Shown here: piece by piece, positions 24,782 to 33,795 of the stretch
Position numbering within the stretch: position 1 is the stretch's first letter
Layout: each line of letters opens with the position of its first letter
Source: [Clostridium] aminophilum
GTDB lineage: Bacteria; Bacillota; Clostridia; Lachnospirales; Lachnospiraceae
NCBI RefSeq assembly: GCF_900101295.1
Contig: NZ_FOIL01000027.1
Span: forward strand, 1 to 43,168
Direction of reading: 5' to 3'
Length of the DNA stretch: 43,168 nt
Position numbers and translations under genes: made by a program
The notes under the pieces: model-generated
What the model saw: only the letters and a program-made list of their open reading frames with translations
What the model was told of the DNA's origin: nothing
Databases searched by the model: none

Positions 24782-25473
24782 ATGACGGAATTGCTGAAAC
24801 AATTCAACAGGAAGAACAACTGCGAAGCCAGCGAAGAACTGGGACAGAACCGCAATAAGGCGGTTTTATATGTTCACGGAAAAGGCGGAAACGCGGAGGA
24901 AGCAGAACATTATATGGAGCTTTTTCCGGAGTGTGATGTGTATGGATTGGACTACCGGACGGATCTTCCGTGGGAGACGAACCTTGAGGTGGAGAGCGTG
25001 GTGAATGATTTGAGCGGGAGATACCGTCATATCATACTGATCGCTAACAGCATCGGCGCATTTTATTCCATAAATGCGAATATTGGAGAGAAGATCGAGC
25101 GTGCCTTTTTCATTCACCGATGGTTAATATGGAAAAACTGATTCTCAGCATGATGACGTGGGCGAAAGTATCCGAGGCGGATTTGCAACGAGAAAAAAAC
25201 ATCCGGACGGAGTTCGGTGAGGATCTGTCATGGGAGTATCTTTGCTATGTGAGAGAACATCCGGTTTTCTGGAGGGTTCCGACCGATATTCTGTATGGGT
25301 CGGAAGATCATCTGCAGGATCAGGAAACTGTCCGGAATTTCGCGGAGAAAACAGGAGCATCTCTGACTGTGATGAAAGGCGGAGAGCACTGGTTTCACAC
25401 GGAAGAGCAGGTGGCATTTCTGGATCGGTGGCTGGAAGCAAAGACCGGGACTGTGAGAGATCGATTAGACTGA
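24782..25473 (+). pseudogene. Alpha/beta hydrolase, single-base frameshift
   Basis: Two overlapping frames (24782-25141 and 25120-25473) make one alpha/beta hydrolase of about 230 residues. The nucleophile elbow is IANSIGAFYS (Ser, with Ala for the first Gly). After the shift near 25112, where one T seems lost from ATTTCACCG, come MVNMEKLILSMMTWAKVSE, the acid residue in DILYGSEDH and the His in GGEHWFH. All three triad residues survive, so the loss is recent or is a sequencing error. The substrate is unknown. It may be controlled by the TetR gene upstream. Confidence 0.8.
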
Positions 25474-25491
25474 TAAATCAGAAAATAAATT

Positions 25492-25519
25492 TTGGAAATC
25501 GCAGTGAAATGGATATAAT
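25492..25519 (+). promoter_or_regulatory. Promoter for the AIM24 gene
   Basis: TTGGAA (25492-25497) and a perfect TATAAT (25514-25519) are separated by 16 bp. The AIM24 start lies about 85 bp downstream. Confidence 0.65.
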
Positions 25520-25604
25520 GAAATTGATGGCGTAAATCAAGATCCAATGCCGTGGTGTGCCGTCATCCGGCGGGATCGGCATATATCTGTATGGAGGGTT
25601 TGAG

Positions 25605-26417
25605 ATGAATATCCGGAATTTTGAAAATGACACCCGAAAGTTTGCGGAAAACAAAGATAATTTCTATGTTCTTGAGTATCTGCGCGATGCCAGCGTATCA
25701 CCGATGAATGCCGCGGCGGAGTACTTCATGAGCAAGATGGGCGTTCACAGAAGACAGGTCGCGATCAAGCTGGAAAACGGCCGTTCGGCAATGATTCAGA
25801 GCGGTGCTATGCAGTGGATGGCCGGAGACATCAATGTGAGCACCGGGGTAAAAGGCGTCGGTGATTTCTTTGGAAAAATGATGAAAGGTGCAGTCACGGG
25901 AGAATCTGCGATTAAGCCGGAGTACACCGGAAACGGGTGGCTGGTTCTAGAACCGACCTACAAATATATTCTTCTGGTTGACGTGGCAGAATGGGGATCG
26001 GGTCTGACCATCGAGGATGGCATGTTTTATGCATGCGCCGGAACGGTGAAGACGGCAGTGGTTGCGCGAAAGAATCTTTCCTCCGCAACACTTGGCGGAG
26101 AAGGACTGTTTAATCTGAGTCTGTCCGGGTCCGGTGTGGCAGCTCTGGAGAGTAATGTGCCGTATGATGAGCTGATCGAAGTGGAACTGGATAACGATAC
26201 GCTGAAGATCGACGGCAATTATGCGGTGTGCTGGTCCTCCAGCCTTGATTTTACCGTGGAGAGAACGACAAAGACGCTGATCGGCTCGGCAGCCAGCGGA
26301 GAAGGACTGGTCAATGTATTCCGCGGTACCGGAAAGGTCCTGATGAGTCCGGTGACTCCGACCACCTCGCTGTATGAGGCGACCAATACGGTGTCGGCAA
26401 AGGCAGCGAAGAAATGA
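25605..26417 (+). CDS. AIM24 family protein
   Basis: This 270-residue protein belongs to the AIM24 (TIGR00266-like) family of beta-rich proteins. Typical blocks are MQWMAGDINVSTGVKG, GEGLFNLSLSGSGVAALES, VPYDELIEVELDNDTLKIDG and a second GEGLVNVFRGTGKVLMSP. The ATG at 25605 has GGAGGG at 25593-25598; the longer upstream frame is not supported. The bacterial function is unknown; homologues include a yeast mitochondrial protein. It is a single-gene unit with its own promoter and terminator. Confidence 0.9.
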   Translation: MNIRNFENDTRKFAENKDNFYVLEYLRDASVSPMNAAAEYFMSKMGVHRRQVAIKLENGRSAMIQSGAMQWMAGDINVSTGVKGVGDFFGKMMKGAVTGESAIKPEYTGNGWLVLEPTYKYILLVDVAEWGSGLTIEDGMFYACAGTVKTAVVARKNLSSATLGGEGLFNLSLSGSGVAALESNVPYDELIEVELDNDTLKIDGNYAVCWSSSLDFTVERTTKTLIGSAASGEGLVNVFRGTGKVLMSPVTPTTSLYEATNTVSAKAAKK

Positions 26418-26445
26418 TGATATTTGAATTTGTATGATGAGAAGA

Positions 26446-26479
26446 AACAGCCTTCCCGGCATGTGTCGGGAAGGCTGTT
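26446..26479. terminator. Bidirectional terminator between convergent genes
   Basis: A perfect 13-bp stem, AACAGCCTTCCCG (26446-26458) with its complement at 26467-26479, separates the AIM24 gene from the convergent ABC transporter genes. T-rich sequence follows on the minus strand. Confidence 0.8.
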
Positions 26480-26595
26480 ATACTGCAAATGAGAGAGTTG
26501 AGAGGGAGTTTGCCAACGCAGGAATTATGGTTGTTAGACCATAAAACCGCCATCCGATGAGACAACATGGAGGGTCGAAAAAACGACCGGGAGAC

Positions 26596-27294
26596 TCACA
26601 GATCGGCCAGTTCGTCCGCGGGCACGGGATTCGGATTCTTTTCCGTCTTTACGATCATGCCATCTTTCATCACGATCGTAGTATCCATCATTTTCGGAAT
26701 CGCAGTGTTATGAGTGACCATGACGATCGTGGTGCCATACTTCTTATTGATTTCTTCGAGCAGTTTCAGTATTTCTTTGGAAGTGACAGAATCCAGAGCA
26801 CCCGTCGGCTCATCGCACAGAAGTACCGGGGAGTTTTTGATCAATGCCCTTGCAATGGAAACTCTCTGCTGCTGGCCGCCGGACAGTTCCGGCGGATACA
26901 TTTTCTCAAGACGTTCAAGCCCCAGAACATGCAGAAGCATCTCGTAGTCCATCGGCGATTTGCTCAGCCGGGCTCCGACTCTGATATTGTCTCGGACACA
27001 CAGATTGGGTAACAGGTTATAAAACTGAAATACAAAACCCAATTTATCTCTTCGGAAACAGCGCAATTCTTCTTTGTTGAGGCCGGTTATCTCCATTCCA
27101 TCAATCAGAATTTCACCCTCATCCGGGGTCTCCAAACCGCCGATACAGTTCAGCAAGGTTGATTTACCGCTTCCGGAGGAACCGATGATCACGCATTTTT
27201 CTCCGGCCGCAATATCGCAGGATACACATTTTAATGCTTCAATCTTACTGCTTCCGCTGCCATATGTTTTCTTAATATTTTTAACCGTTATCAT
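26596..27294 (-). CDS. ABC transporter ATP-binding protein (MacB/LolD type)
   Basis: This 232-residue ATPase energizes the FtsX-type permease encoded just upstream. It has Walker A GSSGSGKST near residue 38, the signature LSGGQQQRVSIARAL near residue 138, Walker B VLLCDEPTGALDS and the switch His in VMVTHN. The ATG at 27294 (MITVKNIKKTYGSG) is chosen because the family begins here; a longer frame adds 15 unrelated residues. It follows the permease by 20 bp on the minus strand. Such exporters typically move peptides, lipids or antibiotics, or sense bacitracin-like peptides. Confidence 0.93.
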   Translation of the reverse strand: MITVKNIKKTYGSGSSKIEALKCVSCDIAAGEKCVIIGSSGSGKSTLLNCIGGLETPDEGEILIDGMEITGLNKEELRCFRRDKLGFVFQFYNLLPNLCVRDNIRVGARLSKSPMDYEMLLHVLGLERLEKMYPPELSGGQQQRVSIARALIKNSPVLLCDEPTGALDSVTSKEILKLLEEINKKYGTTIVMVTHNTAIPKMMDTTIVMKDGMIVKTEKNPNPVPADELADL

Positions 27295-27313
27295 GAAAAT
27301 CAGCCGCCTTTCT

Positions 27314-29557
27314 TTATTCATTTGCCCGTATAAGATCAAGCTCGTTTATCGTTTTGATCTGTCGGGAAGGACCAAATGCTGCTATCAGATATATAAAAAT
27401 GACAACAGCGACATCTCTTATGAAGTTTATAACGGAATAGCTTAAATGAATCCCAACGGGGGTGGTATTCATTAAGTACCGGACTACAATATTAGAAAAA
27501 CGGAACCCTGTGAGTAATCCGATGATTCCACATAAAACAGTGAACACTGCGGTACTGGAAAGAAATATCAGCTGAAGTTCCCGGTTGCTGTAGCCCAGTA
27601 CAGAGTGGATCGCAATCTGGTGCATTCCTCCATTTACGGAAAAACGTACAATGAAAATGACCATCGCCAAATAAAAGAGCAGTGATACCGTTATTAAGAA
27701 TATCCTCATCCTTCCTGATTCAAGTTTAAAACTTTTGATCGGTTTTAGATAGTCTTCTCTTTTATATGAGCCAAGCAGTTCCGACGGGGAGTAATCGCAG
27801 ACCTCATTTGAGTAGATGCTGTTATAAACCTTTCCCTTTCCCAAACGACTGCGCAGATCATCGATGTTCATATAGGCAGTTAACATAACATCATAATCTG
27901 CCACGCCGGCAATCGGGAACGTATATGCTTCTCCCGTCAGATCATCATATACGGTAAAACTGTCATTTTCCTTTAGACCGTAGTGTGAGGCAACCGCACT
28001 GCTGATCAGTACTTTTCCGTTTAGATCACTCGTATCTACATGAAAGAATTCTCCGGTTGATTCGAGTCCGAGAAATTGAATATCGGACATGTAATCCGTA
28101 TCACCGATCTTGAAGACCTTTTTGTAAACAGCTTCGCCCGAAGTTAGCGGTTCATCGGATTCCTCCATGAGATCATATACATACTCATAATTAATCTCCT
28201 GCGGAAGTCTTTCTTCGATATTACTTACAAATTGTCCGATACCGATTCCAAGCATATAGACCATTCCGGACACAAGCGAGCCGGTAAGGAGAACCGCACA
28301 TAAGCCGATATCCTTTGTAAAGCGCGAAAAGATCAGATCCAACAGGATACCGCGGCCGTTTCCGCGGCTTTTGTACTTCCGGGTATCGTTGTTGAAGGTT
28401 CCTTTCAGCAATGCCACCGGAGCCATCGAAAAGAGTTTGTTTAATCGGACAAAATTGATAAGAAAACAAACAATCGGAGGTATCAGCACGCAATAGATAA
28501 AGATGAACGGCGAAGTCTGAATCGGAACATAGGGCACGCAGTAATAATCGGAATTTGAAATCAACTTGGCCGCACTGAACCATATACTGGCCAGCCATCC
28601 GAGGAATCCGGCGACAAATGAAATAAGCGTTGGCGGAGCAAGATACATGATGATGACATCCGTCTTCTTTACCCCCATAGCGTAAAGCGATCCGATCGAA
28701 GCACTTTCTTTCTCAATCGCGGATTTGATTCCAAGATAGAATACGACGGAGACGAGGATCAGTAAGCCGATTCCGATAATAAAGCCGGCAATTTCATACG
28801 CAAAACCATCAGCCACTGCGGAGCACATTCTCTCATTATTGGCCCGCGGGACGAATGTAAGGAGATTCGCGTCTTCTCCGAAGGAAGCCTGTATTTCCCC
28901 GCGAAGTTCATCATCGGAACCTTCATCCGGCAGTTTATAGGAGTATACATATTCCTGCCGGGTGCCGTTTCCTGTCTGCGAAAGCAATGTATCATATCCT
29001 TCATCCGTCAGGAATGCAAGACCAAATGAATGACTGTCCGAACTGTAATCCGACAAACCTCTGGAAGGCATATCATAATCGGTAACCGAGCCAATGCCGC
29101 AAACATGATACTGCTGCGAACCAATGTTCAGGTCGTCCCCGACTGCGATTCCATTTGAAGCCGCATAGCATTTGTCCAATACAAGCTCCTGCGGATCCTC
29201 CGGATAATGACCTTCATCAAGGACCAACAGGTCGATCTTTTGGCGGTTCTTAAACATGCGAAGGATATTGCCATTTTCCAGTTCAAGATCAAATGAAAAA
29301 ATCCGTTCCAGCGCATATCCCTGTTCTTTCAAGTAGGACTCGTCCGGATCGGTCAGAGGTTTTCTCAGGGAAAACTGTCCGTCCTGATAATTGGAAGCGA
29401 TATAATTCTTTCCGCAGACAAGATTATAGGAATAGGTAATGGACGCCAGGGAAGAAGCAATATACATGCCACCGGCAATCAGCAACCCCATCAGAAGGTA
29501 GGTGATCCGGTTTCGATATAAATCTCTCCAAATGTTATTTTTCAGGATTTCCAGCAT
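27314..29557 (-). CDS. FtsX-like ABC transporter permease
   Basis: This 747-residue permease has an N-terminal membrane helix (YLLMGLLIAGGMYIASSLAS), a large extracytoplasmic domain, three helices around residues 255-370 (FIIGIGLLILVSVVFYLGI), a second extracytoplasmic domain and three C-terminal helices (LFYLAMVIFIVRFSV; VFTVLCGIIGLLTGF; VVIFIYLIAAFG). This is the duplicated FtsX layout of large Gram-positive permeases. AAGGAG six bases upstream supports the start. With the downstream ATPase it forms a complete exporter. The substrate cannot be told from sequence. Confidence 0.9.
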   Translation of the reverse strand: MLEILKNNIWRDLYRNRITYLLMGLLIAGGMYIASSLASITYSYNLVCGKNYIASNYQDGQFSLRKPLTDPDESYLKEQGYALERIFSFDLELENGNILRMFKNRQKIDLLVLDEGHYPEDPQELVLDKCYAASNGIAVGDDLNIGSQQYHVCGIGSVTDYDMPSRGLSDYSSDSHSFGLAFLTDEGYDTLLSQTGNGTRQEYVYSYKLPDEGSDDELRGEIQASFGEDANLLTFVPRANNERMCSAVADGFAYEIAGFIIGIGLLILVSVVFYLGIKSAIEKESASIGSLYAMGVKKTDVIIMYLAPPTLISFVAGFLGWLASIWFSAAKLISNSDYYCVPYVPIQTSPFIFIYCVLIPPIVCFLINFVRLNKLFSMAPVALLKGTFNNDTRKYKSRGNGRGILLDLIFSRFTKDIGLCAVLLTGSLVSGMVYMLGIGIGQFVSNIEERLPQEINYEYVYDLMEESDEPLTSGEAVYKKVFKIGDTDYMSDIQFLGLESTGEFFHVDTSDLNGKVLISSAVASHYGLKENDSFTVYDDLTGEAYTFPIAGVADYDVMLTAYMNIDDLRSRLGKGKVYNSIYSNEVCDYSPSELLGSYKREDYLKPIKSFKLESGRMRIFLITVSLLFYLAMVIFIVRFSVNGGMHQIAIHSVLGYSNRELQLIFLSSTAVFTVLCGIIGLLTGFRFSNIVVRYLMNTTPVGIHLSYSVINFIRDVAVVIFIYLIAAFGPSRQIKTINELDLIRANE

Positions 29558-29684
29558 AACAGACTCCTTAAGGATGCATTTTCTTTGAACGGATCAGATC
29601 ATATACACTGATTCTGACTCAATAATAACACATTTTATTCTTTGGCTAAAATGTTCCATATGTAAAGGAGAATATAAAAGAAGA

Positions 29685-29731
29685 TGATACCTGGCGGAAA
29701 CATGGAACGTATCAGGTTTCCGTAGGTATCA
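29685..29731. other. Long imperfect hairpin in the 260-bp gap
   Basis: TGATACCT (29685-29692) pairs with AGGTATCA (29724-29731) and CGGAAAC (29695-29701) pairs with GTTTCCG (29716-29722), giving a 15-pair stem with a small internal loop. No clear T-tract follows in either direction. It lies between coaBC and the permease start; no gene is visible in the gap. Confidence 0.6.
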
Positions 29732-29817
29732 TCGGGAATGTGATCGGCTATGGAACTTGCACTGCGGTGCATGGAAAATGTTTGAGCCGTGAAATGAAGA
29801 AGCGGAGAATCCGGTGT

Positions 29818-31014
29818 TTACCGCAGTTTCAGGATCTCGTCCAGAAGCCGGTTTGCGGCATCCCACTTTGACATCAGCGGAAGCTCGGTTTCCGACTTGC
29901 CGGAAATCAGTGTCAGCACGTTGGTGTCCCCCTGAAAACCGGCCCCGGAAACCTTGACATTGTTCGCCGCGATCAGATCCAGATGTTTCTTTTCAAGCTT
30001 TTTTCTGGAATTTTCCAGCATGTTTTCGGTCTCCATGGAAAAGCCGCAGAGAAACTGTCCTTCCTTTTTGTGCTCACCGAGGTATTGAAGGATGTCTCTG
30101 GTTCGCTCAAGCGAAAGACTCAGGTCCGAGCCATCATCTTTTTTCTTGATCTTGTTGTCCGAGACACTGGCAGGACGGTAATCTGCTACCGCGGCAGCCT
30201 TGATGATGATATCGGCATCATTCTGCCGTCCGGTGATTTCGCGGAACATGTCTTCGGCGCTGCGGATGGGAACGACACTTACGCCGGCAGGCGCGGAAAG
30301 TTCTGTCGGGCCGCTTACGAGTGTGACGTCTGCACCGCGGCAGGCAGCGGCGGAAGCAATGCTGTAGCCCATTTTTCCGGAGGACCGGTTGGTGATAAAA
30401 CGGACCGGATCCAGATCTTCACAGGTAGGTCCGGCGCTGACCAGAACGTTCAGGCCGGTCATGTCTTTGGCACGGGCACAGGAATTCACAATCCAGTCGA
30501 CGATGGTTTCCGGACTTGCCAGTTTGCCGGAGCCCTCATATCCGCAGGCAAGATGTCCGCTTTCCGGCGAAATCATGGTGAAGCCGTAATGCACAAGCTT
30601 TGCGACATTGTCCTTTACGATGGGATTCTGCCACATGTGTGTATTCATGGCCGGGGCGATCAGCCTCGGGCATCTGCACGCGAGAAGTGTGGTGGAAAGC
30701 ATATCATCGGCGATGCCGTTGGCGAGTTTTCCGATGATATTGGCGGTTGCCGGGGCAATGATCACGCAATCCGCTTTGTCCGCAAGCGCGATATGTTCTA
30801 CTTCAAAAGGGTGACTGCGGTCAAACGTATCGGTCACGACTCTGTTGTGACAGAGGGCCTCAAATGTGTTCGGAGTGATGAAGTTCAGCGCATGCTCTGT
30901 CATAATGACATCCACATTGGCGTGAAGCCTGACAAGACGGGAACAGATATCCGCCGCCTTGTAGGCGGCGATGCCGCCGGTTACGCCGAGTAATATGTTT
31001 TTACCTTTCAGCAT
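29818..31014 (-). CDS. coaBC: Bifunctional phosphopantothenoylcysteine decarboxylase / synthetase
   Basis: This 398-residue enzyme performs two steps of coenzyme A synthesis. The N-terminal CoaC flavoprotein decarboxylase shows GVTGGIAAYKAADI, ADCVIIAPATANIIGKLANG and PAMNTHMWQNP, the substrate-recognition motif. The C-terminal CoaB synthetase shows VSAGPTCEDLDPVRFITN, NRSSGKMGYSIASAAA, KAAAVADYRP and KIKK. The start at 31014 (MLKGKNILLG) has AAAAGGAG upstream and matches the family; a longer frame adds 21 residues. It is transcribed after coaX on the minus strand. Confidence 0.95.
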   Translation of the reverse strand: MLKGKNILLGVTGGIAAYKAADICSRLVRLHANVDVIMTEHALNFITPNTFEALCHNRVVTDTFDRSHPFEVEHIALADKADCVIIAPATANIIGKLANGIADDMLSTTLLACRCPRLIAPAMNTHMWQNPIVKDNVAKLVHYGFTMISPESGHLACGYEGSGKLASPETIVDWIVNSCARAKDMTGLNVLVSAGPTCEDLDPVRFITNRSSGKMGYSIASAAACRGADVTLVSGPTELSAPAGVSVVPIRSAEDMFREITGRQNDADIIIKAAAVADYRPASVSDNKIKKKDDGSDLSLSLERTRDILQYLGEHKKEGQFLCGFSMETENMLENSRKKLEKKHLDLIAANNVKVSGAGFQGDTNVLTLISGKSETELPLMSKWDAANRLLDEILKLR

Positions 31015-31098
31015 TGTGTGCTCCTTTTCTCGTTTTCGTGAAACTGCATATGGGGATCGGGGACTCGTTTCCGGCATGCGGTGCGTCAGTACCGTATC

Positions 31099-31902
31099 TC
31101 ACTGCAGAACTGCTTCGGATGATGTCATGGGGACATTTTTCCTGTAGAGAATCTCCAGACCGTTCAGAAGAAGATCGGGTTCAAAACAGGCCGGATGTTT
31201 CATCCATGGAAGAACCAGCCGGCCGAGACCGCCGGTAAGCACGAGGGGAAGCTTTTCAACGTCGAGATTCATTTCCTCCGCCACGCGCTCGTGAATTCCG
31301 TCAATCATGGCAGCAGTGCCGATGACGGAGCCGTTGATCATGCAGGAAACGGTGTCATTTCCCAAAAGGGCTTTCGGCGAGTCAGCCATAAGCTCAGGAA
31401 GCTGCGCCGTTTTTTGCGCTTCCGCGTCCAGTCCGAGCTGAACACCAGGTGAGATCATTCCTCCGTTAAAGTAGCCTTCGGCGTCAAGAGTGGACATCGT
31501 TGTGCAGGTGCCCAGATCGTAGATGATCAGCGGCGCGCCATATTTTTCTCTTGCGGCAATCATATCCACCATACGGTCCATTCCCAGCAGGGACATGTCG
31601 TAGTCGCGGACCGGAATATCGATATGGCTTCTGTCCGCAATCATCGGATTTTTGCCGGTAAAACGCCGGATGGCCGATGACAGTACCGGATTCAGATCCG
31701 GTACAACGGAAGAAATGATGGCGCCGTCGACGGCATTTCCGGAGATGGAGTGACTGAAAAAGATGGTTTCCAGCTCGTTCATGAAGCAGAGCGAATCCCA
31801 GTTCCGCCCGGTTTCTGTCCGGTCCTGAAAAAGTTTCGTTCCGTCCTCGAAGAGGCCGATTACGATATTGGAGTTGCCAACGTCTATCAATAGTATTTTC
31901 AT
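31099..31902 (-). CDS. coaX: Type III pantothenate kinase
   Basis: This 267-residue kinase makes the first CoA intermediate, 4'-phosphopantothenate. It belongs to the ASKHA fold: MKILLIDVGNSNIVIGLFED is the phosphate-1 motif, GMDRMVDMIAA the pantothenate-contacting motif, and DLGTCTTM the phosphate-2 motif (most relatives have DLGTATT; Cys for Ala is a minor variation). Type III enzymes are not inhibited by CoA. It precedes coaBC and follows a pantothenate-type ECF S component, so uptake and activation of the vitamin are grouped. Confidence 0.95.
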   Translation of the reverse strand: MKILLIDVGNSNIVIGLFEDGTKLFQDRTETGRNWDSLCFMNELETIFFSHSISGNAVDGAIISSVVPDLNPVLSSAIRRFTGKNPMIADRSHIDIPVRDYDMSLLGMDRMVDMIAAREKYGAPLIIYDLGTCTTMSTLDAEGYFNGGMISPGVQLGLDAEAQKTAQLPELMADSPKALLGNDTVSCMINGSVIGTAAMIDGIHERVAEEMNLDVEKLPLVLTGGLGRLVLPWMKHPACFEPDLLLNGLEILYRKNVPMTSSEAVLQ

Positions 31903-32017
31903 ATGTTATTCTCTGAATTTACATCTGATCTTTTGCGTAGATCGGCTGAAAGCATAGGTTTATCAAGAACAGATGGATTAAAGGCGGTTTTGGCATATCG
32001 GGAGATTATGCCGGAAA

Positions 32018-32049
32018 ATGCCGGTCAAAACAGAGCGTCTGACCGGCAT
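32018..32049 (-). terminator. Hairpin downstream of the ECF gene
   Basis: ATGCCGGTCA (32018-32027) and TGACCGGCAT (32040-32049) form a perfect 10-bp stem. On the minus strand it is followed by only TTT, so termination may be partial and allow read-through into coaX. Confidence 0.6.
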
Positions 32050-32108
32050 GACAGATTACGAGACTGACTCGTCAAAGCCTGTGCCTGCACATGGCCCTGG
32101 CGACTGCC

Positions 32109-32149
32109 GCGAAACGCGCGCAAACTTGCGGAGCGTGTTTCGCCTTTTT
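32109..32149 (+). terminator. Terminator-shaped hairpin pointing against the local genes
   Basis: GCGAAACGCGC (32109-32119) pairs with GCGTGTTTCGC (32133-32143) with one G-U pair and is followed by CTTTTTATTTT on the plus strand. All nearby genes run on the minus strand, and the T-tract overlaps the stop of the ECF gene. It would stop plus-strand transcripts before they run antisense into that gene. Confidence 0.55.
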
Positions 32150-32828
32150 ATTTTGCTGCGATACGTGCCTTGATCAGCGCTGTCACAACGACAGGAACGA
32201 TGACTGCGGCCACAAGCATCTCGGGAATACCGTTTGTGAATACAATGCCGAGTATTACACCGAGTACTTTTTCAACGGGGATGCCGTTCGCCTGAGCGTA
32301 GGCATTCCGGAAGATTACAAAGATGGATCCCATGACAAGGCCGGTGTTGGTTAAGGCGCCAAGCGCGCCGCAAACGGTGAGCAGGACGAAACGTACTGCG
32401 TCATTCATCTTCGGAAGCATTTTTTTAACTGCCGCATAAAGAAGAAACGGTGTAACGCCGACGAGCATACGCGGCACAAAGCAGATGAATAAAGCCCACG
32501 GAGAACCGTGCGACAGTCCCGGAACCGGTACGGTAGGGGTAAATGCGAACGATAAGATGCTCGGAGTCATGATGTTTTTAAACAGACTGGTTGCTCCGAA
32601 CAAAAATCCGAGAAAGGCACCCTTTTTCGGGCCGAGAACGATGGCGCCGATAATAACCGGCACATGCAGGATCGTTGCCTTAATGAGCGGCAGATCGATG
32701 ATGCCGAATGGGGTAAATGCCATGATCAGAACGATGGCTGTAAACATCGCCATGATCGAAAGGTCACGTACCCGGCTGGACACACCGACGCCGGAAGCCG
32801 AAGTGGTTGCAGTAACGTTGTTATTCAT
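32148..32828 (-). CDS. ECF transporter S component, probably pantothenate-specific
   Basis: This 226-residue integral membrane protein binds a vitamin for an energy-coupling-factor transporter. It has about six membrane helices (LSIMAMFTAIVLIMAFTPFG; ATILHVPVIIGAIVLGPKKG; LGALTNTGLVMGSIFVIF) and the S-component signature near the second helix (GPKKGAFLGFLFGATSLFKN). The next genes on the same strand are coaX and coaBC, so pantothenate is the likely substrate (PanT); this is inferred from context. The shared EcfA/A'/T module is not in the window. It has a GGAGG site eight bases before its ATG. Confidence 0.85.
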   Translation of the reverse strand: MNNNVTATTSASGVGVSSRVRDLSIMAMFTAIVLIMAFTPFGIIDLPLIKATILHVPVIIGAIVLGPKKGAFLGFLFGATSLFKNIMTPSILSFAFTPTVPVPGLSHGSPWALFICFVPRMLVGVTPFLLYAAVKKMLPKMNDAVRFVLLTVCGALGALTNTGLVMGSIFVIFRNAYAQANGIPVEKVLGVILGIVFTNGIPEMLVAAVIVPVVVTALIKARIAAK

Positions 32829-32868
32829 TTTTTTTCCTCCTGCTGCGGTCTCCGTCTTACGAGGCTTA

Positions 32869-32946
32869 CCCGGTACGGCTATCGTACCGGGCCCCCTGCG
32901 AAGTATCGCGCTCCCTCATTATGCCATTTGTTGTCCGGGTATGCAA
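32869..32946 (-). promoter_or_regulatory. Promoter and structured leader of the ECF gene
   Basis: On the minus strand TTGCAT (32946-32941), a 17-bp spacer and CATAAT (32923-32918) make a promoter. The leader of about 80 bases holds a small stem GCGA-TCGC (32898-32909) and a perfect 9-bp stem with 5-base loop formed by 32869-32877 and 32883-32891. It matches no riboswitch class I can name. The 9-bp stem lies about 40 bases before the start. Confidence 0.6.
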
Positions 32947-33182
32947 TATTTCTTATGATTCAAACTATTGAAAATATTCATGGAAATTAAAAACTATATG
33001 GATTGCTCCGGATACGGTTTGGAGTGCCTGCCGGCAAAGAATTCAAAACAGACATTTTGTATTTGGAGATGGTCTGCATTGTTTCGAAACAGAACGAATT
33101 CGATAAAAAAACTCAAACAAGGAATGGAAATATCCGGATAAGACGGAAGTTCATATTGGATCGCGAAAGTATTCCGATAAAA

Positions 33183-33212
33183 TTGAAACGGTAATCGGAA
33201 AAATGATATAAT
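33183..33212 (+). promoter_or_regulatory. Promoter for lemA
   Basis: TTGAAA (33183-33188) and TATAAT (33207-33212) are 18 bp apart, and a TG one base before the -10 makes it an extended -10 promoter. The lemA start lies 32 bp downstream. The rest of the 32829-33243 gap holds the divergent ECF promoter and no gene. Confidence 0.75.
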
Positions 33213-33243
33213 GACTAAAATTTGTTACCACAAGGAGGAAAAA

Positions 33244-33795
33244 ATGATCAGGTGGATAATTATCGGAGTGGCAGTGGTTCTTATTCTGTGGTTTGTTGCC
33301 GGCTACAACAGGCTGGTACGGGCTGCAAACAAGGTGGAGGAAGCATTTTCCACCATGGATGTGTATCTGAAGAAGCGGTTTGACCTGATTCCGAATCTGG
33401 TCGAGACGGTAAAAGGTTACGCAAAGCACGAGAGTGAGACACTGGACCGGGTGATTGCGGCAAGAAATGCGGCAGGAAACGCAAAGAGTGCGGAAGAGCG
33501 CATGGTAAATGAAGCGGCCATCAGCGGCGGTCTGCGCAATATCTTTGCTCTGGCGGAAAGTTATCCCGAGCTTAAGGCAAACGAAAATTTTCTGGATCTG
33601 CAGGGACAGCTTCAGAAGATTGAGGAAGATATCGCCAATTCCAGAAAATACTATAATGCAACCGTTCGCATCTTTAACGATATCGTGATGACAATTCCGA
33701 CCAATCTTATTGCTTCCATGTTCCATTTTGAGAAGAAGCCGATGTTTGAGGTTGCGGATGCAGCAGAGCGCGAGAATGTAAAGGTGAGCTTTTGA
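33244..33795 (+). CDS. lemA: LemA family protein
   Basis: This 183-residue protein has one N-terminal membrane helix (WIIIGVAVVLILWFVAGYNR) and a helical extracytoplasmic bundle with the family motifs KKRFDLIPNLVETVKGYAKHE, FLDLQGQLQKIEEDIANSRK and YNATVRIFNDIVMTIPTNLI. The start at 33244 has AAGGAGG at 33232-33238. Its molecular function is undefined. The stop overlaps the next ATG by one base (TGATG), and the LemA plus DUF2207 pair is a conserved arrangement in Firmicutes, suggesting a shared envelope complex. Confidence 0.93.
   Translation: MIRWIIIGVAVVLILWFVAGYNRLVRAANKVEEAFSTMDVYLKKRFDLIPNLVETVKGYAKHESETLDRVIAARNAAGNAKSAEERMVNEAAISGGLRNIFALAESYPELKANENFLDLQGQLQKIEEDIANSRKYYNATVRIFNDIVMTIPTNLIASMFHFEKKPMFEVADAAERENVKVSF

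Noticed and set aside
24443-24855. Minus-strand frames of 119 and 135 codons across the repeat array
   Set aside because: They consist only of the low-complexity complement of the repeat (Leu/Pro/Ser runs) and overlap the TetR gene end; no start signal is present.
29983-30993. A 336-codon plus-strand frame opposite coaBC
   Set aside because: It is a shadow of the well-conserved coaBC gene on the other strand.
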